The notes under the pieces: generated by a model
What the model was told of the DNA's origin: nothing
Database searches by the model: none
Seen by the model: the letters and a program-made list of their open reading frames with translations, nothing else
Part shown: in pieces, positions 56,300 to 64,000 of the stretch
Numbering within the stretch: position 1 is the stretch's first letter
Layout: each line of letters begins with the position of its first letter
Translations under genes and position numbers: made by a program
DNA from: Enterovibrio coralii
Lineage (GTDB): Bacteria > Pseudomonadota > Gammaproteobacteria > Enterobacterales > Vibrionaceae
Assembly (NCBI RefSeq): GCF_001559595.1
Contig: NZ_LNTY01000006.1
Span: 372,001 to 436,000 of the forward strand
Direction of reading: 5' to 3'
DNA length: 64,000 nt

Positions 56300-57856
56300 A
56301 TGCAAATTGGTGTTCCAAAAGAAGTACTTGCGCATGAAACGCGAGTTGCTGCCACCCCAAAAACGGTAGAGCAGCTGTTAAAAATGGGCTTCGATGTTGT
56401 CGTCGAAAAAAATGCTGGTGTACTAGCCAGCTTCGATGATGCAGCCTTTGAAGAGTCTGGTGCTAAGATCGTTGACGCTGACACCGTATGGCAATCAGAC
56501 ATCATCTTTAAGGTGAATGCGCCAGTCAAAAATGACGAAACCGGCATTGACGAAATCGCACGCATCAAAGAGGGTGGAACCCTCGTCAGCTTTATCTGGC
56601 CAGCTCAGAATGAAGAATTGATGCAACAGCTTTCCTCGAAGAAGATTAACGTGCTGGCAATGGATGCCGTACCACGTATCTCTCGTGCGCAAGCGTTGGA
56701 TGCGTTGAGTTCAATGGCAAACATCGCGGGTTACCGTGCTGTTGTCGAAGCCGCTCACGAGTTTGGTCGCTTCTTTACCGGACAAATCACCGCTGCGGGT
56801 AAAGTACCACCTGCGAAAGTATTTGTTGCGGGTGCCGGTGTTGCAGGTCTAGCTGCTATCGGTGCTGCAGGTAGCCTTGGTGCTATTGTTCGTGCGTTCG
56901 ACGTTCGCCCAGAAGTGGCAGAGCAAGTTGAAAGTATGGGCGCAGAGTTCCTGAAAGTGGAATTCGAAGAGCAAGCAGGCAGTGGCGACGGCTATGCAAA
57001 AGAAATGTCTGATGAGTTTAACCGTAAAGCGGCTGAACTTTATGCAGAACAAGCAAAAGACGTTGATATCATAATCACTACCGCGCTGATCCCTGGCCGC
57101 CCAGCTCCTAAGCTGGTCACCAAGGAAATGGTTGATTCCATGAAAGCGGGTAGCGTGATTGTTGACCTTGCTGCTGCTAACGGTGGTAACTGTGAATACA
57201 CCGAAGCGGATAAAGTCATCACCACTCCAAATGGCGTTAAGGTCATTGGCTACACCGACATGGTTGGTCGTCTTCCTACTCAGTCTTCCCAGCTTTACGG
57301 CACAAACCTTGTCAACCTGATGAAGCTTCTCTGCAAAGAGAAAGACGGCAATATCGACATCGACTTTGAAGATGTGGTTCTTCGCGGTGTGACCGTAGTG
57401 AAAGATGGCGAAGTCACCTGGCCAGCTCCACCAATTCAGGTTTCTGCACAGCCTCAAGCGCAACCTCAAGCCGCACCTGCTGCCAAAGCAGAGAAAGTTG
57501 AAGAACCAACATCTCCAACGAAGAAAATCGTTGGTCTTGTCGCTGCCCTGGGCGCGTTTGGTTGGGTTGCCTCTGTTGCTCCTCCTGCTTTCTTATCCCA
57601 CTTTACCGTGTTCGTACTTGCCTGTGTGGTGGGTTACTACGTGGTATGGAACGTAACGCACGCTCTGCACACGCCTCTGATGTCAGTAACGAATGCTATT
57701 TCAGGCATCATCGTTGTTGGTGCGCTGTTGCAAATCGGTCAAGGGAATGGCGTCGTGTCCTTCCTCGCGTTTATCGCGGTTCTCATTGCAAGCATTAATA
57801 TCTTTGGTGGCTTTACGGTTACCAAGCGCATGCTTGAAATGTTCCGTAAGGGTTAA
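56300..57856 (+). CDS. pntA: NAD(P) transhydrogenase subunit alpha
   Basis: Part of the proton-translocating transhydrogenase that makes NADPH from NADH. The 518-residue protein (E. coli 510) has an NAD-binding domain ([17 protein letters not shown], then [23 protein letters not shown]), a Gln/Ala-rich linker (residues ~380-400), and four C-terminal membrane helices. AGGGA lies six bases before the ATG. It is followed after 15 bases by pntB. Confidence 0.95.
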   Translation: MQIGVPKEVLAHETRVAATPKTVEQLLKMGFDVVVEKNAGVLASFDDAAFEESGAKIVDADTVWQSDIIFKVNAPVKNDETGIDEIARIKEGGTLVSFIWPAQNEELMQQLSSKKINVLAMDAVPRISRAQALDALSSMANIAGYRAVVEAAHEFGRFFTGQITAAGKVPPAKVFVAGAGVAGLAAIGAAGSLGAIVRAFDVRPEVAEQVESMGAEFLKVEFEEQAGSGDGYAKEMSDEFNRKAAELYAEQAKDVDIIITTALIPGRPAPKLVTKEMVDSMKAGSVIVDLAAANGGNCEYTEADKVITTPNGVKVIGYTDMVGRLPTQSSQLYGTNLVNLMKLLCKEKDGNIDIDFEDVVLRGVTVVKDGEVTWPAPPIQVSAQPQAQPQAAPAAKAEKVEEPTSPTKKIVGLVAALGAFGWVASVAPPAFLSHFTVFVLACVVGYYVVWNVTHALHTPLMSVTNAISGIIVVGALLQIGQGNGVVSFLAFIAVLIASINIFGGFTVTKRMLEMFRKG

Positions 57857-57871
57857 GGGGAGTAGCAAAGA

Positions 57872-59256
57872 ATGTCTGCAGGACTAGCACAAGCGGCATA
57901 TATTGTTGCTGCACTATTTTTCATTCTGAGCTTGGCGGGGCTTTCTAAGCAAACCACAGCAAAGAATGGTAACTATTACGGTATCGCCGGTATGGCGATC
58001 GCACTGATTGCAACGATCTTCGGCCCAGACTCACAAGGTTTCGGTATGATCATCGTGGCAATGGTCATTGGTGGCGGTATTGGTATTTTCTACGCTCGCA
58101 AAGTAGAAATGACCGAAATGCCAGAACTGGTTGCAATCCTCCACAGCTTCGTAGGTATGGCTGCGGTTCTGGTAGGTTACAACAGTTACCTTGAGCACCA
58201 GTGTACTCAGGCGAGTTCGCGCACACCGAGCACGTTATTCACATGGTTGAAGTGTTCTTGGGTGTGTTTATCGGTGCGGTAACCTTCACAGGTTCTATCG
58301 TTGCATTCGGTAAACTGCGCGGCATCATTTCGTCTTCTCCGTTGAACCTTCCGCACAAGCACAAGATGAATCTGGCGGCCGTTGTTGTTTCAACGCTGTT
58401 GATGGTTTACTTCGTGAAAGCTGACGGCAGTATGTTCGCGCTGATCGTGATGACGCTGATTGCATTCGCTTTCGGTTACCACTTAGTAGCATCTATCGGT
58501 GGTGCGGATATGCCAGTGGTCGTGTCAATGCTGAACTCATACTCTGGTTGGGCAGCAGCGGCAGCAGGTTTCATGCTGGCAAACGACCTTCTGATCGTTA
58601 CCGGTGCGTTGGTAGGTTCTTCAGGTGCGATTCTCTCTTACATCATGTGTAAGGCGATGAACCGCTCTTTCATCAGCGTTATCGCAGGTGGCTTTGGCCA
58701 AGAAGTGTCTGTTTCTTCTGATGTTGAGTACGGTGAGCACCGTGAAGTGTCTGCGGAAGACGTAGCAGAAATGCTGAAAGACTCGAAGAATGTCATCATT
58801 ACTCCTGGATACGGCATGGCAGTTGCTCAAGCTCAGTACCCAGTTCACGACATCACAGAGAAGCTGCGCGCACAAGGTATCAACGTTCGCTTTGGTATTC
58901 ACCCTGTAGCGGGTCGTCTGCCAGGTCACATGAACGTGCTGCTGGCGGAAGCAAAAGTACCGTACGATATCGTTCTTGAAATGGACGAGATCAACGAAGA
59001 CTTCCCAGAGACGGATACTGTTCTGGTCATCGGTGCAAACGACACGGTTAACCCAGCAGCAATGGAAGATCCAAACAGCCCAATCGCAGGTATGCCTGTA
59101 CTTGAAGTATGGAATGCGAAAAACGTTATCGTCTTCAAGCGTTCTATGAACACAGGTTACGCTGGCGTGCAAAACCCACTGTTCTTTAAAGAGAACACGG
59201 CAATGCTGTTCGGTGATGCGAAAGAATCTGTCGACGCGATTGCGAAAGCAATTTAA
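57872..59256 (+). CDS. pntB: NAD(P) transhydrogenase subunit beta, with an apparent one-base frameshift
   Basis: Carries most of the membrane domain and the NADP-binding domain. Motifs shared with E. coli PntB are [31 protein letters not shown] and [18 protein letters not shown], then [20 protein letters not shown] and, in the NADP domain, [14 protein letters not shown] and [12 protein letters not shown]. The written frame stops at 58282; a G added at about 58200 joins EHQ to [18 protein letters not shown]. Repaired length is about 461 residues (E. coli 462). A strong terminator ends pntAB. Confidence 0.93.
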
Positions 59257-59279
59257 TCGAGACATTGACAGTAAGAATG

Positions 59280-59308
59280 AAAGGCCAGCGATTGCTGGCC
59301 TTTTTTGT
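59280..59308 (+). terminator. Terminator of the pntAB operon
   Basis: AAGGCCAGC (59281-59289) pairs with GCTGGCCTT (59294-59302), followed by TTTTT. Confidence 0.9.
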
Positions 59309-59394
59309 GCACATATTACGCGATTGCAAACACTTCGTAAGATAGTCTGACAAAGTACTGACATTCTGGGATATTTTGATGTTAATCTCTCGGC

Positions 59395-60834
59395 ATGCGA
59401 AAGATCCTGGCAGTCTTACTTCTTCTTGTTCAAGCTCCTGCTTGGGCAAATGCTTCTTTCCCTGAACAGTTAAATAAGTTCAGGTCTTCGCTATTGCGTG
59501 AAAAACCGATTGCCGAGTATTCGCTGAATGCGATTCATAGCGAATACCCCAAAGCACTTCTCATTTCAGACAGCCTGTTACCGCAATCCACCAAATACCC
59601 GCTGAAAGATCTCAAGCGTCTTTATCAAGCTGCGCAAAAATGTTCAGGCCCTTGGCCAGTTAGTCCATTGGTAACCGATCCTTTGGTGTTTACCCGTGCA
59701 ATGTGTTTTAACACACGTTTGCCATCTGTTTGGTTTTCGCGTTCTAACCTGATTCATCCCGGTGGCGGCAGCTATGCGGCTAAATACGTTGAGAAGTTCC
59801 CCGAGCGTCGCGACGAGCTACTGCGCTTTTTCCATATCAAAGAAAGGCTACTTGCTCCGCCAGAAACCTTGTTAGGTCAGCTTCAACGTATGCCGGAGCA
59901 CGGTATTAATGCGCTGAACGGCGGTGCAGAAACCTTACTTTCAAACGACGAGCTTTGGCTGAGAAAGGGCAGCGAATACCTCGTTTACCCTTCAGATGTT
60001 TGGATGCCACTGCTAGAGCGTTTGGACTTGCTGGCATCACCGACCGATGAGAAAGGCTATTGCTTATCTCGCATTGGTAATGTCTGCTGGAACCAAGAAC
60101 AAGCACCGTCCTATTGGTCACATTTGGTGATCGGTTTGGCGGTGGTTAACTTGTTATGGATCGCGGGCTGGGTATTTAACCGTTGGACGGTTAAACGTCG
60201 TCTGATTCAAGAACGTATGCTGGTATTACAAATTCTCACGCATGAACTTCGGACACCGATAGCAAGTTTGTCGATGACCGTTGAAGGTTTTCGCAGAAAG
60301 TTTGATAGTCTGCCAGAGCCGTTGTATGACGAGTTCAGGCGTTTATGTGAAGATTCGATGAGATTGAAGCAGCTTGCCGAGGCGAGCAAAGATTACCTTC
60401 AATCAAATCAGCAGCAGTTGGTGAGAGAGACCATTCCGTCGCTTGAAGAGTGGCTGGAATATCTGTGCGAGGAACGAGAGGTCAGTCTTGAGGTCAAAGA
60501 AGATGGCCCTGTCGCAGTCAATATCTATTGGCTGACAACGTCCCTCGACAACTTGATCAGCAACGCGAAGAAGTATGGTCTGACGCCAGTAAAAGTCATC
60601 GCAGAAATTCATAACGGTTACCTGACGATTAAGGTGCAGGATCAAGGACAGTTAACCGCGAAGGATTGGAAGACAATTCGTAAGCCTTTTGTCAGCGAAA
60701 GGGGCCTTGGGCTCGGACTGACAATTGTAGAATCAATGATCGAAAGGATGGGGGGCAAATTAACCCTTGTTGGCCCTCCAACCACCTTTATTCTGGAGAT
60801 ACCTTGTGACCCAAACGACGCTGTTACTCATTGA
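59395..60834 (+). CDS. vxrA: Sensor histidine kinase, VxrA-like (DUF3404)
   Basis: The 479-residue kinase has a signal peptide, a large periplasmic DUF3404 sensor (residues ~20-240, with paired Cys in CSGPW and MCFNTR, and GYCLSRIGNVCW), one membrane helix (~243-263) and a cytoplasmic kinase. The H-box LTHELRTPIAS has His283; DNLISNAKKYG and GLGLGLTIVESM follow. In V. cholerae VxrAB responds to cell-wall damage and controls peptidoglycan, T6SS and biofilm genes. The stop overlaps the next gene by 29 bases. Confidence 0.88.
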   Translation: MRKILAVLLLLVQAPAWANASFPEQLNKFRSSLLREKPIAEYSLNAIHSEYPKALLISDSLLPQSTKYPLKDLKRLYQAAQKCSGPWPVSPLVTDPLVFTRAMCFNTRLPSVWFSRSNLIHPGGGSYAAKYVEKFPERRDELLRFFHIKERLLAPPETLLGQLQRMPEHGINALNGGAETLLSNDELWLRKGSEYLVYPSDVWMPLLERLDLLASPTDEKGYCLSRIGNVCWNQEQAPSYWSHLVIGLAVVNLLWIAGWVFNRWTVKRRLIQERMLVLQILTHELRTPIASLSMTVEGFRRKFDSLPEPLYDEFRRLCEDSMRLKQLAEASKDYLQSNQQQLVRETIPSLEEWLEYLCEEREVSLEVKEDGPVAVNIYWLTTSLDNLISNAKKYGLTPVKVIAEIHNGYLTIKVQDQGQLTAKDWKTIRKPFVSERGLGLGLTIVESMIERMGGKLTLVGPPTTFILEIPCDPNDAVTH

Positions 60835-61474
60835 AGATGATGCTAACCTCGCTGATGGTCTTTTAGCTAGCCTTGAACAGAATGGCTACAACGTACTGTA
60901 CGCAGAAAATGCGACCAAAGTTGAGGCTCTTTGGCCAAAAGCAGATTTGGTTGTTCTTGACCGTCAACTGCCAGAAGGTGATTCGCTGGAGTGGCTTGAT
61001 GGTTGGAAAAAACTGAAAAACGTACCGGTTATCATGCTGACTGCGATGGTATCTGTGCGTGATCGTGTAGGCGGTTTGGATTCCGGTGCAACGGACTACA
61101 TGACCAAGCCCTTCGCTGAAGCAGAGTTGCTGGCACGTATTCGTGTTCACCTGCGTCGTAACGTTGTAGAAGAAGATACAACGCAAGACGACATCGTTGT
61201 TGGAACGCTGCGCATCAACTCAGCAACCCGCAGTGTCATCTGCTCTGAAAGTGAAGTGATCCTGACCCGTACAGAGTTTGATCTGTTGGCATTCTTGGCG
61301 AAGAACGCAGGTCGCGTATTCACACGTGATGAACTGCTCGACCAAGTGTGGGGATACAACCACTATCCAACAACCCGCACCGTGGACACCCACGTTTTGC
61401 AGCTTCGCCAAAAGTTGCCTGAGATTGAAATCGAAACGCTACGTGGCGTTGGCTATCGAATGAAGATGCAATAA
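60806..61474 (+). CDS. vxrB: Response regulator, VxrB-like (OmpR family)
   Basis: This 222-residue response regulator starts at GTG 60806, seven bases after GGAGA; the longer frame from 60767 has no ribosome site. The receiver domain has the acidic pair LLLIEDDANLAD and the phosphorylated Asp52 in LVVLDRQLPEGD, then MTKPFAEAELLARI. The output domain is an OmpR winged helix (FDLLAFLAKNAGRVFTRDELL, TRTVDTHVLQLRQKL and GVGYRMKM). It acts with the VxrA kinase and the next gene in one operon. Confidence 0.9.
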   Translation: MTQTTLLLIEDDANLADGLLASLEQNGYNVLYAENATKVEALWPKADLVVLDRQLPEGDSLEWLDGWKKLKNVPVIMLTAMVSVRDRVGGLDSGATDYMTKPFAEAELLARIRVHLRRNVVEEDTTQDDIVVGTLRINSATRSVICSESEVILTRTEFDLLAFLAKNAGRVFTRDELLDQVWGYNHYPTTRTVDTHVLQLRQKLPEIEIETLRGVGYRMKMQ

Positions 61475-62352
61475 TGAGTCGATGGGTATTTCTGACATTT
61501 TGGCTGTGTGTGCCGGGACAGCTCTTTGCCGCTTGGTTTAGTGGCTCTGATGCGTTGACGTCTGCGCACCAAAAGCTCTTGGAAGGAAATACCTCTGAAA
61601 GCTTTGACGCTATGGTTGAAGCGTGGCAACAAGAAGTCGGAGAGACGGAGAAAACGCATCTGGCGGATCTTCTCTCTCTTGCTATCACCGAAGACTGTGG
61701 TCGCAGTCTAAGCACTTTATCGTTACCTAGCTGGTTGGATAACATCGTTATTCGACGAGAAACCGTTCAAACACCCAACCGCGTTTTCTACCATTTCTCG
61801 ATTTACGGTACGTCTAAAGTTGGCGTGTCGTCGGTATCGTTTAGTGCTTGGCCTGATCAATCTGTACTTCATGGCAACTTCACGGAAGAAGAGTCCCACG
61901 ATTTCAAGCTCGATTACGATGGCTTATCTCGCGCGATTAAAGCCGGATTGTATAAGCTTGAAGTGACCTCGAATAACGGTGAGCGCTGGTCATCGAACGT
62001 ATTGATCACGCAGCCCGAAGCCATTCAAGCGATTAGCTGGAAAGACAGCCGCAGTTGGCGTATTGCTCCTCCAACGGAGTTAAAAGGGACGTGCCCAAGA
62101 CCTTTCCTTTCTATGAACCTCTACAGTCAAAACGACGGCGAGTCGGCACCTATCTGGTCGGAAGAAAAAGACAAGAACCTGCCGACATCCTTACCGGTGA
62201 TTGACGTGCCTGATGGACAATATTGGTTTTCTGTTGCGCTGATTGAGCGACGTTGGCAGGGCGCAATCTTGCTCGAAGAAGTGCAAAGAATCGCGCGAGC
62301 AGTTGATTTGCCCGATGTTGACCTCCAACAACTCACACCTAAAAAGCAGTGA
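61474..62352 (+). CDS. vxrC: DUF2861 protein, VxrC-like
   Basis: The 292-residue protein has a signal peptide (MSRWVFLTFWLCVPGQLFA) and a periplasmic DUF2861 domain, the type encoded third in V. cholerae vxrABCDE. No catalytic residues are recognised. Cysteines in DCGRSL and GTCPRPF may form a bond. The ATG overlaps the VxrB stop by one base (TAATG). Its role is probably modulation of the VxrAB pathway; downstream vxrD and vxrE are not found in the window. Confidence 0.82.
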   Translation: MSRWVFLTFWLCVPGQLFAAWFSGSDALTSAHQKLLEGNTSESFDAMVEAWQQEVGETEKTHLADLLSLAITEDCGRSLSTLSLPSWLDNIVIRRETVQTPNRVFYHFSIYGTSKVGVSSVSFSAWPDQSVLHGNFTEEESHDFKLDYDGLSRAIKAGLYKLEVTSNNGERWSSNVLITQPEAIQAISWKDSRSWRIAPPTELKGTCPRPFLSMNLYSQNDGESAPIWSEEKDKNLPTSLPVIDVPDGQYWFSVALIERRWQGAILLEEVQRIARAVDLPDVDLQQLTPKKQ

Positions 62353-62556
62353 GTGTAGTATCGGTATTTGTTTGAATTATAGAATTAAGCAATTGAATAA
62401 CAATATAGTTTGAAAAATATCACAAACTAGCCACTCGTTTTCTTAATGAGACTGCCACTCGACTACCATATCAAGGATTAGTTGATGTATAGCGGTGTTT
62501 GAAAGCCGCTTTGCATCCAACGACCTTAGATACAACGTCGAAATGGAATTCTTATT

Positions 62557-63726
62557 ATGAATAAAAAGTTAGTGGCATTAGCAGTTTCTCTCGCACCATT
62601 TACATCATTTGCTGCAAATTACAGTGTTGACGCAAGAATTGATGCCATGGGTGGTGCTGGGACAGTAGCTTCCGATTACCTCGCAGCCGGTTTCCATAAC
62701 CCAGCCCTTGTCGCGCTGGAGCCTCATTCCAGTTTCGGCGTTTTATTGCCAACCCTCGGTGTTCAATACCGCGATCCAGATGATCTTGTTGACGCGCTGG
62801 AAGACTTCGGTGATGTGTATGACCGTTTCCAAGCAGATGCAACAAGCGAAACAAACCGGACTGATGCCGCGAATGCTTTGTCAAACTTACAGAACAAAGT
62901 GGCGTACTTGAGCGGTGGTATTGGTGGTGCCGTTGCCGTTCCAACAAATTCCATTTCTGGCAACCTGTTTGTAAAAGCCTATACCGAAGCGGTCGTGTTG
63001 CCTGAGGTCTCTGATTCCGATATCACAGCAATTGAGAATTCAACGACCTCAGCACCCACACTGACGTCTGAGGCTCGTGTGCTGGCATTCGGTTTGGTTG
63101 ATGTTGGTTTAGCGTTGGCAGGTAACATTGAGTTTATGGGGCAACGCATTGCGTTAGGGGTTACGCCGAAAACGCAGAAGCTTTATACCTATCACTACCA
63201 AGTGTCTGTTGAAGACTTCAATGTGGATGATTGGGATGCCGACAACAACCGTACCGAAGAAAGTGCATTCAACATGGACATTGGTGCGGCGTGGCAAAAT
63301 GGTCCAGTTCGCATTGGTTTCGCGGCAAAGAACTTGATCGCAAACGACATCACCACAACAAATCGCTGGGCACGCCAATACACTTATGAGTTAAAACCTT
63401 TGATGACAGTGGGTAGTGCGTACGTCACGGATCTGTTTACGATGGCGTTAGATATCGATCTGAACGAACAAACCCGTTTTGCACAAGCAGCAGGGCCAGA
63501 AATCAAAGACAATACTCAGATGATCCGTTTTGGTACCGAGTTCAATGCGTGGGGTTGGGCGCAAGCGCGTGCCGGTTACATGTTGGATTTGGAAGATACG
63601 CTAGATGGCACCTTGACGCTTGGTTTGGGTCTGTCACCGTTTAATACCGTGCATTTGGATCTTGCGGCTCAGTTGATCGACAGCAACAGTTACGGCGGTT
63701 CATTACAGCTTGCGATGACATTCTAA
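62557..63726 (+). CDS. TraF-like outer-membrane protein (PF13729 type)
   Basis: The 389-residue protein has a signal peptide (to TSFAA) and then ARIDAMGGAGTVASDYLAAGFHNPALVAL, the signature of TraF_2/conjugal-transfer-like outer-membrane proteins, which look like FadL-type barrels. The C-terminal part has repeated strands ending in Phe (LQLAMTF), as expected for a barrel. These proteins are widespread in Vibrio and have no proven conjugation role. It has its own upstream spacer of 204 bases. Confidence 0.8.
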   Translation: MNKKLVALAVSLAPFTSFAANYSVDARIDAMGGAGTVASDYLAAGFHNPALVALEPHSSFGVLLPTLGVQYRDPDDLVDALEDFGDVYDRFQADATSETNRTDAANALSNLQNKVAYLSGGIGGAVAVPTNSISGNLFVKAYTEAVVLPEVSDSDITAIENSTTSAPTLTSEARVLAFGLVDVGLALAGNIEFMGQRIALGVTPKTQKLYTYHYQVSVEDFNVDDWDADNNRTEESAFNMDIGAAWQNGPVRIGFAAKNLIANDITTTNRWARQYTYELKPLMTVGSAYVTDLFTMALDIDLNEQTRFAQAAGPEIKDNTQMIRFGTEFNAWGWAQARAGYMLDLEDTLDGTLTLGLGLSPFNTVHLDLAAQLIDSNSYGGSLQLAMTF

Positions 63727-63790
63727 GATGACATCGCCTTGACACATAAGTAGAATACGCGCCTTACATCTACTTTGTCAGAGGTTGCAT

Positions 63791-63943
63791 ATGAATGGTA
63801 TGCCGTCGCTAAGCCATGCGGAACAGCAAGAGGCAGCGGAAAGAATTCACGCGTTGATGGCTCAAGGCATGAGCAGCGGTGAAGCAATTATGTTAGTCGC
63901 GAACGAGATTCGCGAGCGCGAAGCTTCACAAAAAAACGATTAA
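63791..63943 (+). CDS. yoaH: UPF0181 protein YoaH-like (50 aa)
   Basis: The product is short, with [28 protein letters not shown], the full UPF0181 signature of E. coli YoaH. Function is unknown. AGAGG lies six bases before the ATG. It has its own terminator at 63950. Confidence 0.9.
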   Translation: MNGMPSLSHAEQQEAAERIHALMAQGMSSGEAIMLVANEIREREASQKND

Positions 63944-63949
63944 TATTTA

Positions 63950-63980
63950 AACGGCCATTATTTGGCCGTTTTCTTTTTTT
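63950..63980 (+). terminator. Terminator after the UPF0181 gene
   Basis: AACGGCCA (63950-63957) pairs with TGGCCGTT (63963-63970), followed by a T-rich stretch. Confidence 0.85.
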
Positions 63981-64000
63981 TTCCTAACGTTAAGCTATAC

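Noticed and set aside
56849..57469. A 206-codon frame opposite pntA
   Set aside because: It is a shadow of pntA with no family motif.
58621..59364. A 247-codon open frame on the minus strand across pntB
   Set aside because: It lies opposite a clearly conserved gene, has no ribosome site or family match, and is rich in His, Cys and Arg as shadow frames often are.
1..64000. CRISPR arrays, insertion sequences, tRNA or rRNA genes, prophage
   Set aside because: No regular direct repeats, transposase or integrase motifs, cloverleaf sequences or phage genes were recognised on either strand.

Overview
The window looks like chromosomal DNA of a marine gammaproteobacterium, most likely a member of the Vibrionaceae (Enterovibrio, Grimontia or Photobacterium-like). 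The basis is the gene content: a VxrA-VxrB-VxrC type cell-wall stress operon (DUF3404 kinase, regulator, DUF2861 protein), PntAB, a HlyU-family small protein, a DUF1127 protein, an UPF0181 protein and a GH81 laminarinase. The genus is inference. No rRNA, tRNA, CRISPR array, insertion sequence or prophage was seen.

Layout. 1-4.2 kb: the 3' part of a GH81 beta-1,3-glucanase, an alpha/beta hydrolase and a small orphan. 4.2-19.6 kb and 28.3-38.2 kb: a large purine-salvage and purine-catabolism region in two blocks. Block one has xdhABC-guaD, a GntR/FCD regulator, a GlcG-like protein, malate synthase, then gcl-hyi-glxR-glycerate kinase and a RutR-like TetR regulator. Block two has an 8-oxoguanine-type deaminase, two NCS2 permeases and uraH on the minus strand, facing puuE-uraD-allantoicase-allA-puuD on the plus strand. 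Together they encode guanine/8-oxoguanine -> xanthine/urate -> 5-hydroxyisourate -> OHCU -> allantoin -> allantoate -> ureidoglycolate -> glyoxylate plus urea. Glyoxylate then leaves through malate synthase or the tartronate-semialdehyde/glycerate route. No urease is present here. A palindrome TTGTATACAA, complete or with one changed base, recurs before xdhA, aceB, gcl and puuE and is probably the operator of the local GntR regulator. A second palindrome, TGACCGTTCGGTCA, in the xdhA promoter resembles a RutR box.

19.6-28.3 kb is an accessory stretch: two lipoproteins, a tandem pair of related His-containing membrane proteins, a lone pseudopilin, a tRNA-binding-domain protein, PpiB, arginase, a YiaD-like OmpA lipoprotein and a C1q-like secreted protein. 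38.4-56 kb is mixed housekeeping: an SgrR-like regulator, an AEC permease, MsrPQ, an L,D-transpeptidase facing an Lpp-like lipoprotein, a copper/Sco operon, a DUF368 (PopT) protein, pirin, a 5'-nucleotidase and a BASS transporter. 56-64 kb holds pntAB, vxrABC, a TraF-like outer-membrane protein and an UPF0181 gene.

Data quality: eleven genes (guaD, xdhC, gcl, glxR, glycerate kinase twice, the deaminase, both NCS2 permeases, puuD, the 5'-nucleotidase and pntB) each need one or two single bases added to restore a full-length family match. All twelve lesions are one-base losses, several in short base runs. They look like consensus errors rather than real pseudogenes, so each gene is annotated as one CDS across its frameshift.
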